Shown here in pieces: positions 1 to 8,763 of a DNA stretch of 64,000 nucleotides. The stretch's first letter is position 1. Each line of letters begins with the position of its first letter. This DNA comes from Flavobacteriales bacterium (lineage in GTDB: Bacteria; Bacteroidota; Bacteroidia; Flavobacteriales_F; PHOS-HE28), in NCBI GenBank assembly GCA_016717305.1, contig JADKFY010000007.1:62001-126000 (forward strand), written 5' to 3'. The notes beneath the pieces were generated by a model, which did no database searches, had not been told where the DNA came from, and was given only the letters and a program-made list of their open reading frames with translations. A program made the position numbers and the translations under genes.

Positions 1-528
1 CATTACGATCGATCCATCGCGTTGGATGCCAATTGGGTGGACGCCTGGATCGGTCGTGGCGTGGTAAGGGACATGCAGGACCGGCTCCCCGAAGCGTTGA
101 AGGACTTGGAGAAGGCAATAGAACTTGCCCCCGAGCTGGGTGATGCTTGGTACTATCTGGCCAACGTGTTGGCGCGGATGGATCGCCCCGAGGAAGCGTT
201 CGCCGCATTCGTTAAAATGAACAAATTGGAGCCGGACAACCTGGACGGCTGGCTTGATCACTCGGACTTGTTATTCCGGATGAAAGGTGCCGGACCAGCT
301 GTGAGGAAACTGCGCGAAGGGGAACAGGTACACCAGTTGAACAGCCGCTACCGCTACCGCATGGCGAGCTATCTCTTGCAGGACGGTCAGCAACAACAAG
401 GTTTGTTGGAATTGGAGGAAGCCTTGATGGCGGAACACGCCGGCCATGTTCTTTTCCTGGAACATTTCCCGGAAGCCATGCAATTGCCCCAAGTGGTCCA
501 CCTGCTGGAACTCTATCGTCGCAAATGA
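1..528 (+). CDS. TPR-repeat protein, C-terminal part
   Basis: The reading frame is open from the first base of the window, so the N-terminus lies outside; about 175 residues are visible. Tetratricopeptide-type helix pairs can be seen, for example the segment with ALKDLEKAIELAPELGDAW followed by WYYLANVLARMDRPEEA, spaced by about 34 residues. TPRs form superhelical protein-protein interaction scaffolds; the partner cannot be told from this fragment. The stop codon overlaps the ATG of the next gene (ATGA), which suggests translational coupling with the ComA-like gene. The true length and any signal peptide are unknown. Confidence 0.8.
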   Translation, partial: HYDRSIALDANWVDAWIGRGVVRDMQDRLPEALKDLEKAIELAPELGDAWYYLANVLARMDRPEEAFAAFVKMNKLEPDNLDGWLDHSDLLFRMKGAGPAVRKLREGEQVHQLNSRYRYRMASYLLQDGQQQQGLLELEEALMAEHAGHVLFLEHFPEAMQLPQVVHLLELYRRK

Positions 529-1322
529 ACTACGGTCTTTCCCACATCCCTGCACGCAGCTCCAAGCCGCGTGAGGAAGGGCTAACGATGGTCATGGACA
601 AAGGCATGAGCATGCGCCAGGCCGAAGACATGATCGATTCGTGTGGCCATTTGGTCGATATCGTGAAACTGGGTTTCGGCACCTCGTTCATTACACCACG
701 ATTGAAGGAAAAGGTAAAGCTCTTCCAAAAGGCCGACATGCGCGTATACCTGGGCGGCACCTTGTTCGAGGCGTTCGTTGCCCGTGGTGCCTTCAAGGAT
801 TATCGAAGACTGATGGACAACTTGGGCCTCGACACGGCCGAGGTGAGTGACGGTTCCATCAACTTGCCCTTGAAGGACAAGTGCAAATACATTGGCGAAT
901 TGGCCAAGGATTTCACGGTCCTCAGTGAAGTGGGGTCGAAAGAGACCGGCATCCTGATCAGCCCGGCAAAATGGGTGAAAATGATGCGTACCGAATTGGA
1001 TGCCGGCAGTTGGAAAGTGATCGCGGAAGCAAGGGAAAGCGGCACGGTCGGGATCTATCGCCCGAGTGGCCATGCGCACACAAGCTTGGTGAACAAGATC
1101 ATCGCGAAGATCCCTTCGAAGGACATCCTGTGGGAGGCACCACAGAAATCGCAACAGGTGTGGTTCATCAAGCAATTGGGTGCCAACGTCAATTTGGGGA
1201 ACATCCCCGCGGAAGAGACCATTCCGTTGGAGACACTTCGGTTGGGATTGCGTGGCGACACCTTCTTCCAGTACTTGCCTGAAGAAATGGCCGAAAAGCT
1301 GCGCCAAGTGAACCCGGAATAA
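525..1322 (+). CDS. comA: phosphosulfolactate synthase, ComA family
   Basis: A 265-residue protein of the ComA family, which adds sulfite to phosphoenolpyruvate to give (2R)-phosphosulfolactate. In methanogens this starts coenzyme M synthesis; in Bacillus a relative makes sulfolactate. The family is recognised from the TIM-barrel pattern DIVKLGFGTSF, VYLGGTLFEAF, AEVSDGSI and TVLSEVGSK, with the expected length of about 250-270. It starts inside the stop codon of the TPR gene. No other coenzyme M gene is visible nearby, so the end product is open: sulfolactate, or a precursor of sulfonolipids that many Bacteroidota make, is inference only. Confidence 0.85.
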   Translation: MNYGLSHIPARSSKPREEGLTMVMDKGMSMRQAEDMIDSCGHLVDIVKLGFGTSFITPRLKEKVKLFQKADMRVYLGGTLFEAFVARGAFKDYRRLMDNLGLDTAEVSDGSINLPLKDKCKYIGELAKDFTVLSEVGSKETGILISPAKWVKMMRTELDAGSWKVIAEARESGTVGIYRPSGHAHTSLVNKIIAKIPSKDILWEAPQKSQQVWFIKQLGANVNLGNIPAEETIPLETLRLGLRGDTFFQYLPEEMAEKLRQVNPE

Positions 1323-1420
1323 TTTTCCTTTCGGGATCGGTTTGAAGAGCAATGTGGGCGGAAACGCTTTACTCATTCACCGGACGCCCACAATTACCAA
1401 AGAGCTAAAAGAAGGATCCA

Positions 1421-1738
1421 ATGCAAGAGATCACCCCTGCGGAATTAAAGAAGTGGATGGACGAAAAGCGGACCTTCCAACTGATCGACGTGCGCGAACC
1501 CTACGAAGCGGAACTTTGCAGCATGGGTGGAGAACTGATCCCCATGGGCGATGTGATCGAACGGCTGGCCGAGATCCGCAAGGACATCCCTGTGGTGATC
1601 CATTGCCGCAGTGGAAGTCGATCGGCGGCCGTTGCCAACGCATTGGGGATCCGCTACGGGTTCCACAACATTTCCAGCCTACAAGGTGGCATCCTCGCGT
1701 TCGGGAAGGCATACGACCCAACCTTAAAATGTGATTGA
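1421..1738 (+). CDS. single-domain rhodanese-like sulfurtransferase
   Basis: A 105-residue single rhodanese domain. The active-site loop is CRSGSRS near residue 67, with the catalytic cysteine intact, and the N-terminal part carries the family pattern FQLIDVREPYEAE. Such small cytoplasmic rhodaneses carry sulfane sulfur as a persulfide and hand it to acceptors. There is no signal peptide. The gene runs directly into the DUF368 gene, the two sharing or nearly sharing bases at the junction, so they are probably co-transcribed. The physiological sulfur donor is not evident. Confidence 0.9.
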   Translation: MQEITPAELKKWMDEKRTFQLIDVREPYEAELCSMGGELIPMGDVIERLAEIRKDIPVVIHCRSGSRSAAVANALGIRYGFHNISSLQGGILAFGKAYDPTLKCD

Positions 1739-1740
1739 TC

Positions 1741-2706
1741 ATGGTGTTCAGAGACCGTATCATCTTGTTCTTGAAAGGCATGGCCATGGGTGCCGCTGAT
1801 GTGGTGCCGGGTGTTTCCGGCGGCACGATCGCGTTCATCTCAGGTATCTACGAGGAGCTTCTTTCGTCCATCAAGTCCTTAGGTCCAGAGACCTTGGTGG
1901 TCCTGCGCAAGCAAGGGGTAAAAGCGGCGTGGGAACAGGTCAACGGTAACTTCTTGGCCACCCTATTGGCTGGCATCTTCACAAGCGTGCTCCTTTTGGT
2001 ACGCCCGATCACATGGGCTTTGCACCACGAACCGGTGCTGATCTGGAGCTTCTTCTTCGGACTTATCGCAGCCAGTGTGTTCCTCTGTGGCAAGTTGGTG
2101 CGTAACTGGAATGTGGGTCCATGGATCGGCTTGTTGCTGGGTACCGCCTTTGCCGTTGCGATCGGACTTATGAGCGCGGGATCCGGATCCACGAGTTTGA
2201 TCTTCTTCTTCTTTGCCGGGGCGATCGCCATCTGTGCCATGATCCTGCCGGGCATCAGCGGTTCGTTCATTTTGCTTTTGCTTGGGGCCTACCTCCCAGT
2301 TATGACCGCGCTCAAGACCATGGACCTGCCTATCGTTGCTGTGTTCGCAGTCGGTTGTCTGTTCGGGCTAATGGCCTTTTCTCGCCTGCTCAACTGGATG
2401 TTCACTGAACACCACGACCTCACCGTGGCTTCATTGACCGGTTTCTTGTTGGGATCGCTCACCATTATTTGGCCATGGAAGGCGGTGGATAGCGTGCGCA
2501 TGGTCCACGAAGGAAAACCGGATGAACACTTGGAACCTTTGATCCAACACAATATTCTGCCCGGTTCTTACGCTACCATCACGGAAATGGACACCGTACT
2601 GGGCATCACCACCAAGGAACCGCAACTCGTTGGAGCCATTGTGCTCGCCTTGCTGGGTGTCGCCATTCTGCTCGTGCTGGAACGGTTCGCACCCAAGAAG
2701 GGATGA
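1741..2706 (+). CDS. DUF368 family polyprenyl-phosphate transporter
   Basis: A polytopic membrane protein of about 321 residues from the ATG at 1741; a TTG six bases upstream overlaps the rhodanese stop and is a less likely start. DUF368 is recognised by its two internally repeated signatures, GAADVVPGVSGGTIAFISG near the N-terminus and MILPGISGSFILLLLGAY near the middle. The family (PopT) has been linked to flipping undecaprenyl phosphate back across the inner membrane for reuse in wall and glycan synthesis. About eight hydrophobic segments are visible. Seven bases separate it from aroE, consistent with one operon. Confidence 0.88.
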   Translation: MVFRDRIILFLKGMAMGAADVVPGVSGGTIAFISGIYEELLSSIKSLGPETLVVLRKQGVKAAWEQVNGNFLATLLAGIFTSVLLLVRPITWALHHEPVLIWSFFFGLIAASVFLCGKLVRNWNVGPWIGLLLGTAFAVAIGLMSAGSGSTSLIFFFFAGAIAICAMILPGISGSFILLLLGAYLPVMTALKTMDLPIVAVFAVGCLFGLMAFSRLLNWMFTEHHDLTVASLTGFLLGSLTIIWPWKAVDSVRMVHEGKPDEHLEPLIQHNILPGSYATITEMDTVLGITTKEPQLVGAIVLALLGVAILLVLERFAPKKG

Positions 2707-2713
2707 TACCGGC

Positions 2714-3448
2714 ATGAAACGATTCGGACTGATCGGCAAACCCCTCTCCCATTCGTTCAGCCAAAAGTGGTTCACCGAAAAGTTCCAACACGAAGGGTTG
2801 AAGGCCCACCGCTACGATCCATTTGAACTGGACGCGATCGAGGAATTCCCGCAACTGATCAGCAGCACAAAAGGCTTGGTTGGCTTGAACGTTACCGTGC
2901 CCTACAAACAAACCGTGATCCCTTTCTTGGATGCCGTGGACCCAATGGCATTGGCGGTTGGCGCAGTGAATACGATCCACATAGTTAATGGCCGGACAAC
3001 CGGATACAACACCGATGTGCTTGGCTTCCGAAGCACCCTGTTGCCCTTGCTGAACGGCAAGAAGCCACGTGCCTTGGTCTTGGGGAGCGGTGGTGCCAGC
3101 CGTGCCGTGGCCTTTGTGTTGCGCGACCTGGGCATCAAATTCCGGGTGGTGGGCCGCACACGCGAAAAAGGAGATCTGACGTGGGACCTCTTGGACCCGA
3201 TCCTGATCGCAGTGTCACCACTGATCATCAACGCCACGCCGCTGGGGATGTTCCCCGACGTGGACACTTTTCCCCCATTGCCCTACGCGTCGTTAGGCGA
3301 AAAGCATGTGGTGATCGACCTGGTCTACAATCCGGAAGAGACGCTGTTCTTGAAGAAAGCCCGATTGCAAGGTGCGATCACGGCCAACGGGGTGCACATG
3401 CTGCACACGCAAGCGGAAGCGAGTTGGGGGATCTGGAACGCGAAGTGA
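2714..3448 (+). CDS. aroE: shikimate dehydrogenase
   Basis: Shikimate dehydrogenase reduces 3-dehydroshikimate to shikimate with NADPH in aromatic amino acid synthesis. The 244-residue product starts MKRFGLIGKPLSHSFSQ, containing the shikimate-binding SxS. The catalytic lysine lies in NVTVPYKQTV, the conserved aspartate in GYNTDVLGF, and the nucleotide loop in VLGSGGASRAV. The ATG at 2714 fits the family N-terminus; a longer frame upstream overlaps DUF368 and is not needed. The length is slightly short compared with E. coli AroE (272) but normal for Bacteroidota. Confidence 0.93.
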   Translation: MKRFGLIGKPLSHSFSQKWFTEKFQHEGLKAHRYDPFELDAIEEFPQLISSTKGLVGLNVTVPYKQTVIPFLDAVDPMALAVGAVNTIHIVNGRTTGYNTDVLGFRSTLLPLLNGKKPRALVLGSGGASRAVAFVLRDLGIKFRVVGRTREKGDLTWDLLDPILIAVSPLIINATPLGMFPDVDTFPPLPYASLGEKHVVIDLVYNPEETLFLKKARLQGAITANGVHMLHTQAEASWGIWNAK

Positions 3449-3473
3449 TCAGGCACCAACGAGCCCTCACCGG

Positions 3474-4118
3474 TCAGAACTTGAATGCAAGTCCTAATTG
3501 GACGGTAACACCCTTGGTCTTCAGTTCGGCATCATAATTCTGCAAACTGAAGCCGGACCCATCCTCGGAATAGCTCTTCAATTTCACATTGGTCCCGATG
3601 TAGCGTGTGTTGAATTCCATGCCCACCCGTTCGGAGAAAAAGACGCTGATCCCTGTGCCAATGCCGTAATTCAGACCTCCGTATTTCGCATCGCGGATAT
3701 TACCGCTGACCTCGCGGATCTTCAACGTCCCGAATCCGAACTGGCCACTGGCGGTCCAAGCGAAGCGATCAGTGTTCACAATGTAGAGCCGTGGTTCAAC
3801 AGCCAGGATGAGGAGGTTGTTCGTACGCGTAGCATTGGAGTCCAAGTACGCACCGGGTTCCACCAAAAGACCGATGCTGAGCGGCTTGGCCACCCCAACA
3901 GCGAAACGGATCGGAACCGGTGTGGTGAGGGCCGCACCCTTCTCCAAACTGGAATAAGGGATCCCGAAATAGGTGGACGTTACGGTGTACTGGGTGGCAT
4001 GGATCCCCGCTGCCAAACCAATGGAAAGGTGGAACGTACCCGGTTTGTTCACTTGGGCTGGCGATTCAAAGGACAAGGCTGTCAACACTAGCGTGGCAAG
4101 AATTGTTCTGGGAGTCAT
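3474..4118 (-). CDS. outer-membrane beta-barrel protein
   Basis: A 214-residue secreted protein with a clear signal peptide (basic start, hydrophobic core ATLVLTALSF, likely cleavage after SPAQ). The mature part is rich in alternating short beta strands and ends in an aromatic residue (LGLAFKF), as barrels recognised by the Bam machinery do. It resembles the small porin or OmpW-like barrels common in Bacteroidota. The gene converges on aroE with 25 bases between. The substrate or function cannot be told from sequence. Confidence 0.75.
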   Translation of the reverse strand: MTPRTILATLVLTALSFESPAQVNKPGTFHLSIGLAAGIHATQYTVTSTYFGIPYSSLEKGAALTTPVPIRFAVGVAKPLSIGLLVEPGAYLDSNATRTNNLLILAVEPRLYIVNTDRFAWTASGQFGFGTLKIREVSGNIRDAKYGGLNYGIGTGISVFFSERVGMEFNTRYIGTNVKLKSYSEDGSGFSLQNYDAELKTKGVTVQLGLAFKF

Positions 4119-4279
4119 AACACAAAGATGATCAAATCCGATCGGGAGGAGTCGTTCCCCCGGTGGTAGTATCCAGACTGGAACGTCAATTCGGAGAACA
4201 GTTCGTAGGATCGATCTCCAGACCCGAGTATGGATCTTTCGCGAGGCCTAAGAAATTGCCAACAGCAATGAACAGCCTT

Positions 4280-4522
4280 CTACAACAGCGACTGCACATC
4301 CACCTTCACATACTCGCTCAGGATCTCCGTGTTCTTCGCCACCTCGATCCATTCCACATACTGCAATCCGGTACGCATCCAGACTTCGCAGTAGAAGCCT
4401 TCCATGCCGTATAGGTGAACATGATGCCCCCCGTGATAACGAGAGCCCATGTAAATTCCGTGGGCCTTTAGGTGTTCAAGACGTTGGGCCACCGAGCATT
4501 TCCGGAACCGGTTCTCATCCAT
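4280..4522 (-). CDS. conserved-looking small protein, unknown function
   Basis: An 80-residue protein I do not recognise. It is rich in histidine, tyrosine and tryptophan, with a striking core SRYHGGHHVHLYGMEGFYC and an acidic C-terminal half. No signal peptide or membrane helix is visible. It begins five bases after the stop of the upstream small membrane gene on the same strand, which suggests a two-gene unit. The dense His cluster could bind a metal, but that is only a suggestion. Codon use and the tight spacing support it being real. Confidence 0.6.
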   Translation of the reverse strand: MDENRFRKCSVAQRLEHLKAHGIYMGSRYHGGHHVHLYGMEGFYCEVWMRTGLQYVEWIEVAKNTEILSEYVKVDVQSLL

Positions 4523-4527
4523 TGGAC

Positions 4528-4689
4528 CTAACGCGTAAAGGCGCGTACCAGCATCACCACCAAGCAGAACAGGAATAGGAAAATGCTGATGCGGTTGATC
4601 CCGTGCATGAACCGCAAACTGCTGTTGGGATCGCTCTTACCGAAGAGGCTGCGTGGATCGAGGTAATGGAGAACGCGTTTCAGGAACAT
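4528..4689 (-). CDS. small single-helix membrane protein, DUF6728-like
   Basis: A 53-residue protein starting MFLKRVLHYLDPRSLFGK and ending with one hydrophobic helix (ISIFLFLFCLVVMLVRAF). The pattern FMHGINRISIFLFLF followed by a basic tail resembles the short Bacteroidota family DUF6728 as I remember it. The frame extends upstream, but the longer version runs into a repeat and has no membrane-protein character, so the ATG ending at 4689 is preferred. It is followed after five bases by the 80-residue gene. Its role is unknown. Confidence 0.6.
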   Translation of the reverse strand: MFLKRVLHYLDPRSLFGKSDPNSSLRFMHGINRISIFLFLFCLVVMLVRAFTR

Positions 4690-4755
4690 GAACAGGATGG
4701 ATCTTTTGCTTTTGGACCACCAAGCTACGGATTGCGGTCGAACGCTGAAAGGGGA

Positions 4756-4913
4756 ACCGCAGATGAACGCAGATGCACGCAGATGAATTCCCGAAGAGCT
4801 TAACGTGAGAATACGGTTACAAACAGAATGACCGACCCGGAGAGATGAATGAATGATGACCACGACACAATGAAATCCGCATATATCTGTGTCCATCTGC
4901 GTTCATCTGTGGT
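4756..4913. repeat. fold-back dispersed repeat with 29-bp inverted arms
   Basis: The arms 4756-4784 and 4885-4913 are inverted copies of each other with three mismatches in 29. Each arm is itself built from a roughly ten-base unit, GCAGATGAAC, repeated with variation. About 100 bases of non-coding sequence lie between them. Similar CACAGATGAACACAGAT-like repeats are scattered through many environmental bacterial genomes, as I recall. It occupies most of the 337-base gap between the small membrane gene and uvrB. Confidence 0.75.
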
Positions 4914-4996
4914 TAAACATCTTCCGACTCTTTGCCTCCGAAGGGCGTGCGTTCCGGATACTCTGCCCTTTCGCTTCACAGGTCCCATGATACCGG

Positions 4997-5004
4997 TACC
5001 TTTG
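4997..5004 (+). promoter_or_regulatory. Bacteroidota-type -7 box for uvrB
   Basis: TACCTTTG matches the TAnnTTTG box used by the Bacteroidota housekeeping sigma factor. It ends 22 bases before the uvrB start, so a short leader is expected. No strong -33 TTTG is visible. Confidence 0.55.
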
Positions 5005-5026
5005 CAGATCCCGATCGCCACAACGC

Positions 5027-7072
5027 ATGCCCTTTCATCTCATCTCTGAATTCAAGCCCACCGGCGACCAACCCGAAGCCATTAAGCAATTGGTGGATGG
5101 CTTGAACGAAGGCATGCCCGCGCAAACGTTGTTGGGCGTTACCGGCAGCGGAAAAACCTTCACCGTGGCAAACGTGATCGCGCAGGTGGACCGCCCTACC
5201 CTGATCCTGAGCCACAATAAGACCCTGGCCGCGCAGCTCTACGGCGAGTTCAAGCATTTCTTCCCGAACGACAGCGTGCAGTATTTCGTCAGCTACTACG
5301 ACTACTACCAGCCCGAAGCGTACATCCCCACTTCGAACACGTACATCGAGAAAGACCTTTCGATCAACGACGAGATCGAGAAACTGCGCTTGAGCACCAC
5401 CAGTGCGCTATTGAGCGGAAAGCGCAACGTGATCGTGGTGGCCAGCGTGAGCTGCATCTACGGCATCGGGAATCCGGCGGAGTTCCACAAGACGATCATC
5501 AACTTGGACAAAGGGCAGAAGATCTCGCGGAACAAGATGCTCTTGCTCTTGGTGGAAGCGCTATACAGCCGCAAAGATGCCGAACCCGGCAGGGGCAACT
5601 TCAGAGTGCGCGGCGATGTGGTGGAAGTGTTCCTGGCCTACGCTGATGAAGGCATTCGGATCCATTTCTTCGGCGATGAGATCGAGAAATTGGAACGCTT
5701 CGGAACCATGGACAACCGCACCATGGCAGCGGAAGACAGCGTGGTGATCTACCCCGCCAACATCTTCGTGACCAGTCGCGATACCATGAACGCCGCCATC
5801 CACAGCATCCAGGACGACATGGTGAAGCAGGTGGATTTCTTCAAGGAGATCGGCAAACACCTGGAAGCGAAACGGCTGGAGGAGCGTGTGCTCTATGACC
5901 TAGAGATGATGCGCGAATTGGGCTACTGCTCGGGCATCGAGAACTACAGCCGCTATTTCGATCGACGCCTTACCGGTCAACGCCCATTCTGTTTGCTGGA
6001 CTATTTCCCGGACGACTTCCTGATGGTCGTGGACGAAAGCCATGTGACGGTGAGCCAAGTCTCCGCGATGTACGGCGGTGATCGTAGTCGCAAAAAGAAC
6101 TTGGTGGAATATGGTTTCAGGTTGCCGAGCGCCATGGACAATCGTCCGTTGAAATTCGAGGAGTTCGAAGGCATGCTGGGCCAGACCATTTTCGTGAGCG
6201 CCACCCCTGCCGACTACGAGTTGGCGCGGAGCGAAGGCATCGTTGTGGAACAAGTGGTACGTCCCACCGGCTTGTTGGACCCGCCTATTGAAGTGCGCCC
6301 CAGCAAGGACCAGATCGACGATCTGCTCTACGAGATCCGCACCCGCGCCGAGAAGGACGAACGTGTATTGGTGACGACGCTCACGAAACGCATGGCCGAG
6401 GAGCTGAACGACTTCATGGGCAAGAACGGTGTGCGTTGCAAATACATCCACAGCGATGTGGAGACCCTCGAACGGATCGAGATCCTGCGCCAACTTCGGC
6501 TGGGCATGTTCGATGTGTTGATCGGCGTGAACCTGTTGCGCGAAGGATTGGACCTGCCGGAAGTGAGCTTGGTAGCAGTGCTGGATGCGGATAAGGAAGG
6601 ATTCCTCCGTAGTGATCGATCCCTAACACAAACCGCAGGTCGTGCTGCGCGTAACGTGAACGGGAAAGTGATCTTCTATGCCGACAAGATCACCAAGAGC
6701 ATGCAGCGCACGATGGATGAGACCGATCGCAAGCGGATCAAACAGATGGCGTACAACGAGGAGCATGGGATCACGCCGACGCAGATCAAGCGCGACCGGG
6801 GCGATGTGATGCGCCAGACCGCAGTGATCGACATCAACTCGCCGGGCAAGGAGCGCGCATACCTGGAACCGGAAGGCTTCAGCATTGCAGCGGACCCCGT
6901 GTTCCAAGTGATGACGAACGATCAGCTGGCCAAGAACGTTGATGTGTTGGAGAAGAGCATGCGCAAAGCGGCCAAGGAGCTCGACTTCATAGCAGCCGCA
7001 CAGTTGCGCGACGAGCTCTTTGCAATGCGCCAATTGCTGGAGGATAGGCAGAAGGTCTCCAAGGAAGTGTAA
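5027..7072 (+). CDS. uvrB: excinuclease ABC subunit B
   Basis: UvrB verifies DNA damage and loads UvrC in nucleotide excision repair. The 681-residue product has every landmark: Walker A GVTGSGKTF at residues 37-45, the beta-hairpin region YFVSYYDYYQPEAYIP, the DESHVTVSQ helicase motif, motif VI with QTAGRAARN, and the C-terminal UVR domain (about 635-670) that binds UvrC. Length is normal for the family (about 670). The ATG at 5027 starts at the conserved MPFHLISEFKPTGDQ. It has its own promoter box and is not obviously in an operon. Confidence 0.98.
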   Translation: MPFHLISEFKPTGDQPEAIKQLVDGLNEGMPAQTLLGVTGSGKTFTVANVIAQVDRPTLILSHNKTLAAQLYGEFKHFFPNDSVQYFVSYYDYYQPEAYIPTSNTYIEKDLSINDEIEKLRLSTTSALLSGKRNVIVVASVSCIYGIGNPAEFHKTIINLDKGQKISRNKMLLLLVEALYSRKDAEPGRGNFRVRGDVVEVFLAYADEGIRIHFFGDEIEKLERFGTMDNRTMAAEDSVVIYPANIFVTSRDTMNAAIHSIQDDMVKQVDFFKEIGKHLEAKRLEERVLYDLEMMRELGYCSGIENYSRYFDRRLTGQRPFCLLDYFPDDFLMVVDESHVTVSQVSAMYGGDRSRKKNLVEYGFRLPSAMDNRPLKFEEFEGMLGQTIFVSATPADYELARSEGIVVEQVVRPTGLLDPPIEVRPSKDQIDDLLYEIRTRAEKDERVLVTTLTKRMAEELNDFMGKNGVRCKYIHSDVETLERIEILRQLRLGMFDVLIGVNLLREGLDLPEVSLVAVLDADKEGFLRSDRSLTQTAGRAARNVNGKVIFYADKITKSMQRTMDETDRKRIKQMAYNEEHGITPTQIKRDRGDVMRQTAVIDINSPGKERAYLEPEGFSIAADPVFQVMTNDQLAKNVDVLEKSMRKAAKELDFIAAAQLRDELFAMRQLLEDRQKVSKEV

Positions 7073-7156
7073 TGATCTCCGCGGGTTAGAAACGGTTGCA
7101 GTTGTAATTTCACCACGACGCAGAGAGGATGGACCAATCTGCAGAACAGAAGCTCC

Positions 7157-8725
7157 ATGCACGCCAATTTCCGCTCCTCGCTTTTCGTGTGTTCCTTGTT
7201 GGTAATGACCACCGCTACCCAAGCACAGCTTGCATTCGGTGGTAAGCCTATTGGTCTGGATGCCAGCAATCACCTGCCGGACGCACCTGTGGTCTTGCTC
7301 CCCGCTGTGGATGTGGATGCCTTGATGGCCGAAGACCTCGTGTTACAGGCCGAAGGAAAAGCACGTCCTTATCGATTCGGATACAATCATGGCGTTGACC
7401 TTGGCTTGGATAACAGCGGGCTTTGGACCACACTTCCCAACGGGGATCGGGTGTGGCGTTTGGGCCTCATTTGCCCCGGTTCGTTCAGCATCAATTTCGA
7501 GTTCCATGATTATGTCGTTCCTGAGGGTGCGCAGGTGTTCGTATACAATGATGATGGTGATGTAATTGGCGGCTTGGAGGCCGGTAGCAACCCTGGCCAT
7601 ACCACCTTGGGTGTAGCACCTTTGGCGGGCGAGCACATCACCGTGGAGTACGTGGAACCAGCGGCAGTCCTTGGTCAAGGCAGAGTGCGGATCGGACAAG
7701 TGACGCATGCCTACCGCGACATCATGAAAAGCAATGATGACCTTTTCGACAGTGGCTCGTGCAACAACAACGTGATCTGTCCGGTCGGCGACCCATGGCG
7801 TGACCAGATCGCTTCGGTCGCCATGATCGTCCTTGGCGGCAGCGGTATCTGCACCGGTCAACTGATCAACAACTGCGCCGATGATGGCACTCCGTACTTC
7901 CTGACCGCCAACCATTGTTTGGGCAATCCGCAGAACTGGGTCTTCCGCTTCAATTGGCAAAGCCCCAACTGCAACCCCACCACGAATGCACCCACGAACA
8001 AAACAGTTTCCGGTGCCTCTTTGCTGGCGAACGGAACGGTTTCAGACTATGCATTGCTGCAACTCAATACCCCGCCACCCGGATCATATAACGTGTACTA
8101 CTCAGGTTGGAACAAGTCGAACCAACCAGCTTCAAGTGTTGTTGCGATCCATCATCCTACGGGCGACATCAAGAAGATCAGTTTTTCAACAGAGCCTGTG
8201 ATCCCCGATACGTTGGACAATATCATCTCGTGGCGGGTCCCCGCTTGGAACGATGGCACAACGGAAAGCGGTTCAAGTGGATGTGGACTATGGGATCCGA
8301 ATGGAAGGCTGGTCGGACAACTCTATGGAGGTCAGGCATCTTGCGGCTTCAACTTCAATGATTACTTCGGGCGCTTCAACATTAGTTACCCCTTCCTTGA
8401 GCAATGGTTGGGATCGTGTGGAAACACCCATGATGGATACCGGACACCCGCGATCGGTATCGAAGAAAACCCGGACCGGAACACGCTGATCGTTGCACCG
8501 AATCCTACGAGCGGATCGGTAACCCTTACCCTGTCCGGATCAAGTTCCGGTCGCGCCCGGATCACAGTGATCGATGCATTGGGCTCGATCGTTCAGGAAG
8601 AATACCTGGTCGGCACTTCCCGAAACCCAACGATCGATCTCTCCTCCCTCCCTGCCGCGCAATACCTTATCCGCATGACGACCACTGATCATAGCGCTGT
8701 GCAGCGTGTGGTGGTTTCACATTGA
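7157..8725 (+). CDS. secreted lysyl-endopeptidase-like serine protease with T9SS domain
   Basis: A 522-residue secreted protease. A signal peptide (residues 1-24, ending TQAQ) precedes an N-terminal beta domain and a trypsin-fold domain related to Achromobacter protease I and similar lysyl endopeptidases. The triad is visible: His253 in TANHC, Asp297 in VSDYALLQL and Ser374 in ESGSSGCGLWD. Cysteines are frequent, fitting a disulfide-bonded extracellular enzyme. The last 75 residues form a T9SS type A sorting domain beginning IVAPNPTSGS. A paralogue follows 38 bases downstream. Lys specificity is inferred from the family only. Confidence 0.88.
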   Translation: MHANFRSSLFVCSLLVMTTATQAQLAFGGKPIGLDASNHLPDAPVVLLPAVDVDALMAEDLVLQAEGKARPYRFGYNHGVDLGLDNSGLWTTLPNGDRVWRLGLICPGSFSINFEFHDYVVPEGAQVFVYNDDGDVIGGLEAGSNPGHTTLGVAPLAGEHITVEYVEPAAVLGQGRVRIGQVTHAYRDIMKSNDDLFDSGSCNNNVICPVGDPWRDQIASVAMIVLGGSGICTGQLINNCADDGTPYFLTANHCLGNPQNWVFRFNWQSPNCNPTTNAPTNKTVSGASLLANGTVSDYALLQLNTPPPGSYNVYYSGWNKSNQPASSVVAIHHPTGDIKKISFSTEPVIPDTLDNIISWRVPAWNDGTTESGSSGCGLWDPNGRLVGQLYGGQASCGFNFNDYFGRFNISYPFLEQWLGSCGNTHDGYRTPAIGIEENPDRNTLIVAPNPTSGSVTLTLSGSSSGRARITVIDALGSIVQEEYLVGTSRNPTIDLSSLPAAQYLIRMTTTDHSAVQRVVVSH

Positions 8726-8763
8726 CCAAAGCATATATCTTGATCGGCCGAAACGTTCTGAAC

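Noticed and set aside
4756..4913. Possible CRISPR array
   Set aside because: The repeated unit is about ten bases, directly adjacent without spacers, and inverted between the two arms; no cas gene is present.
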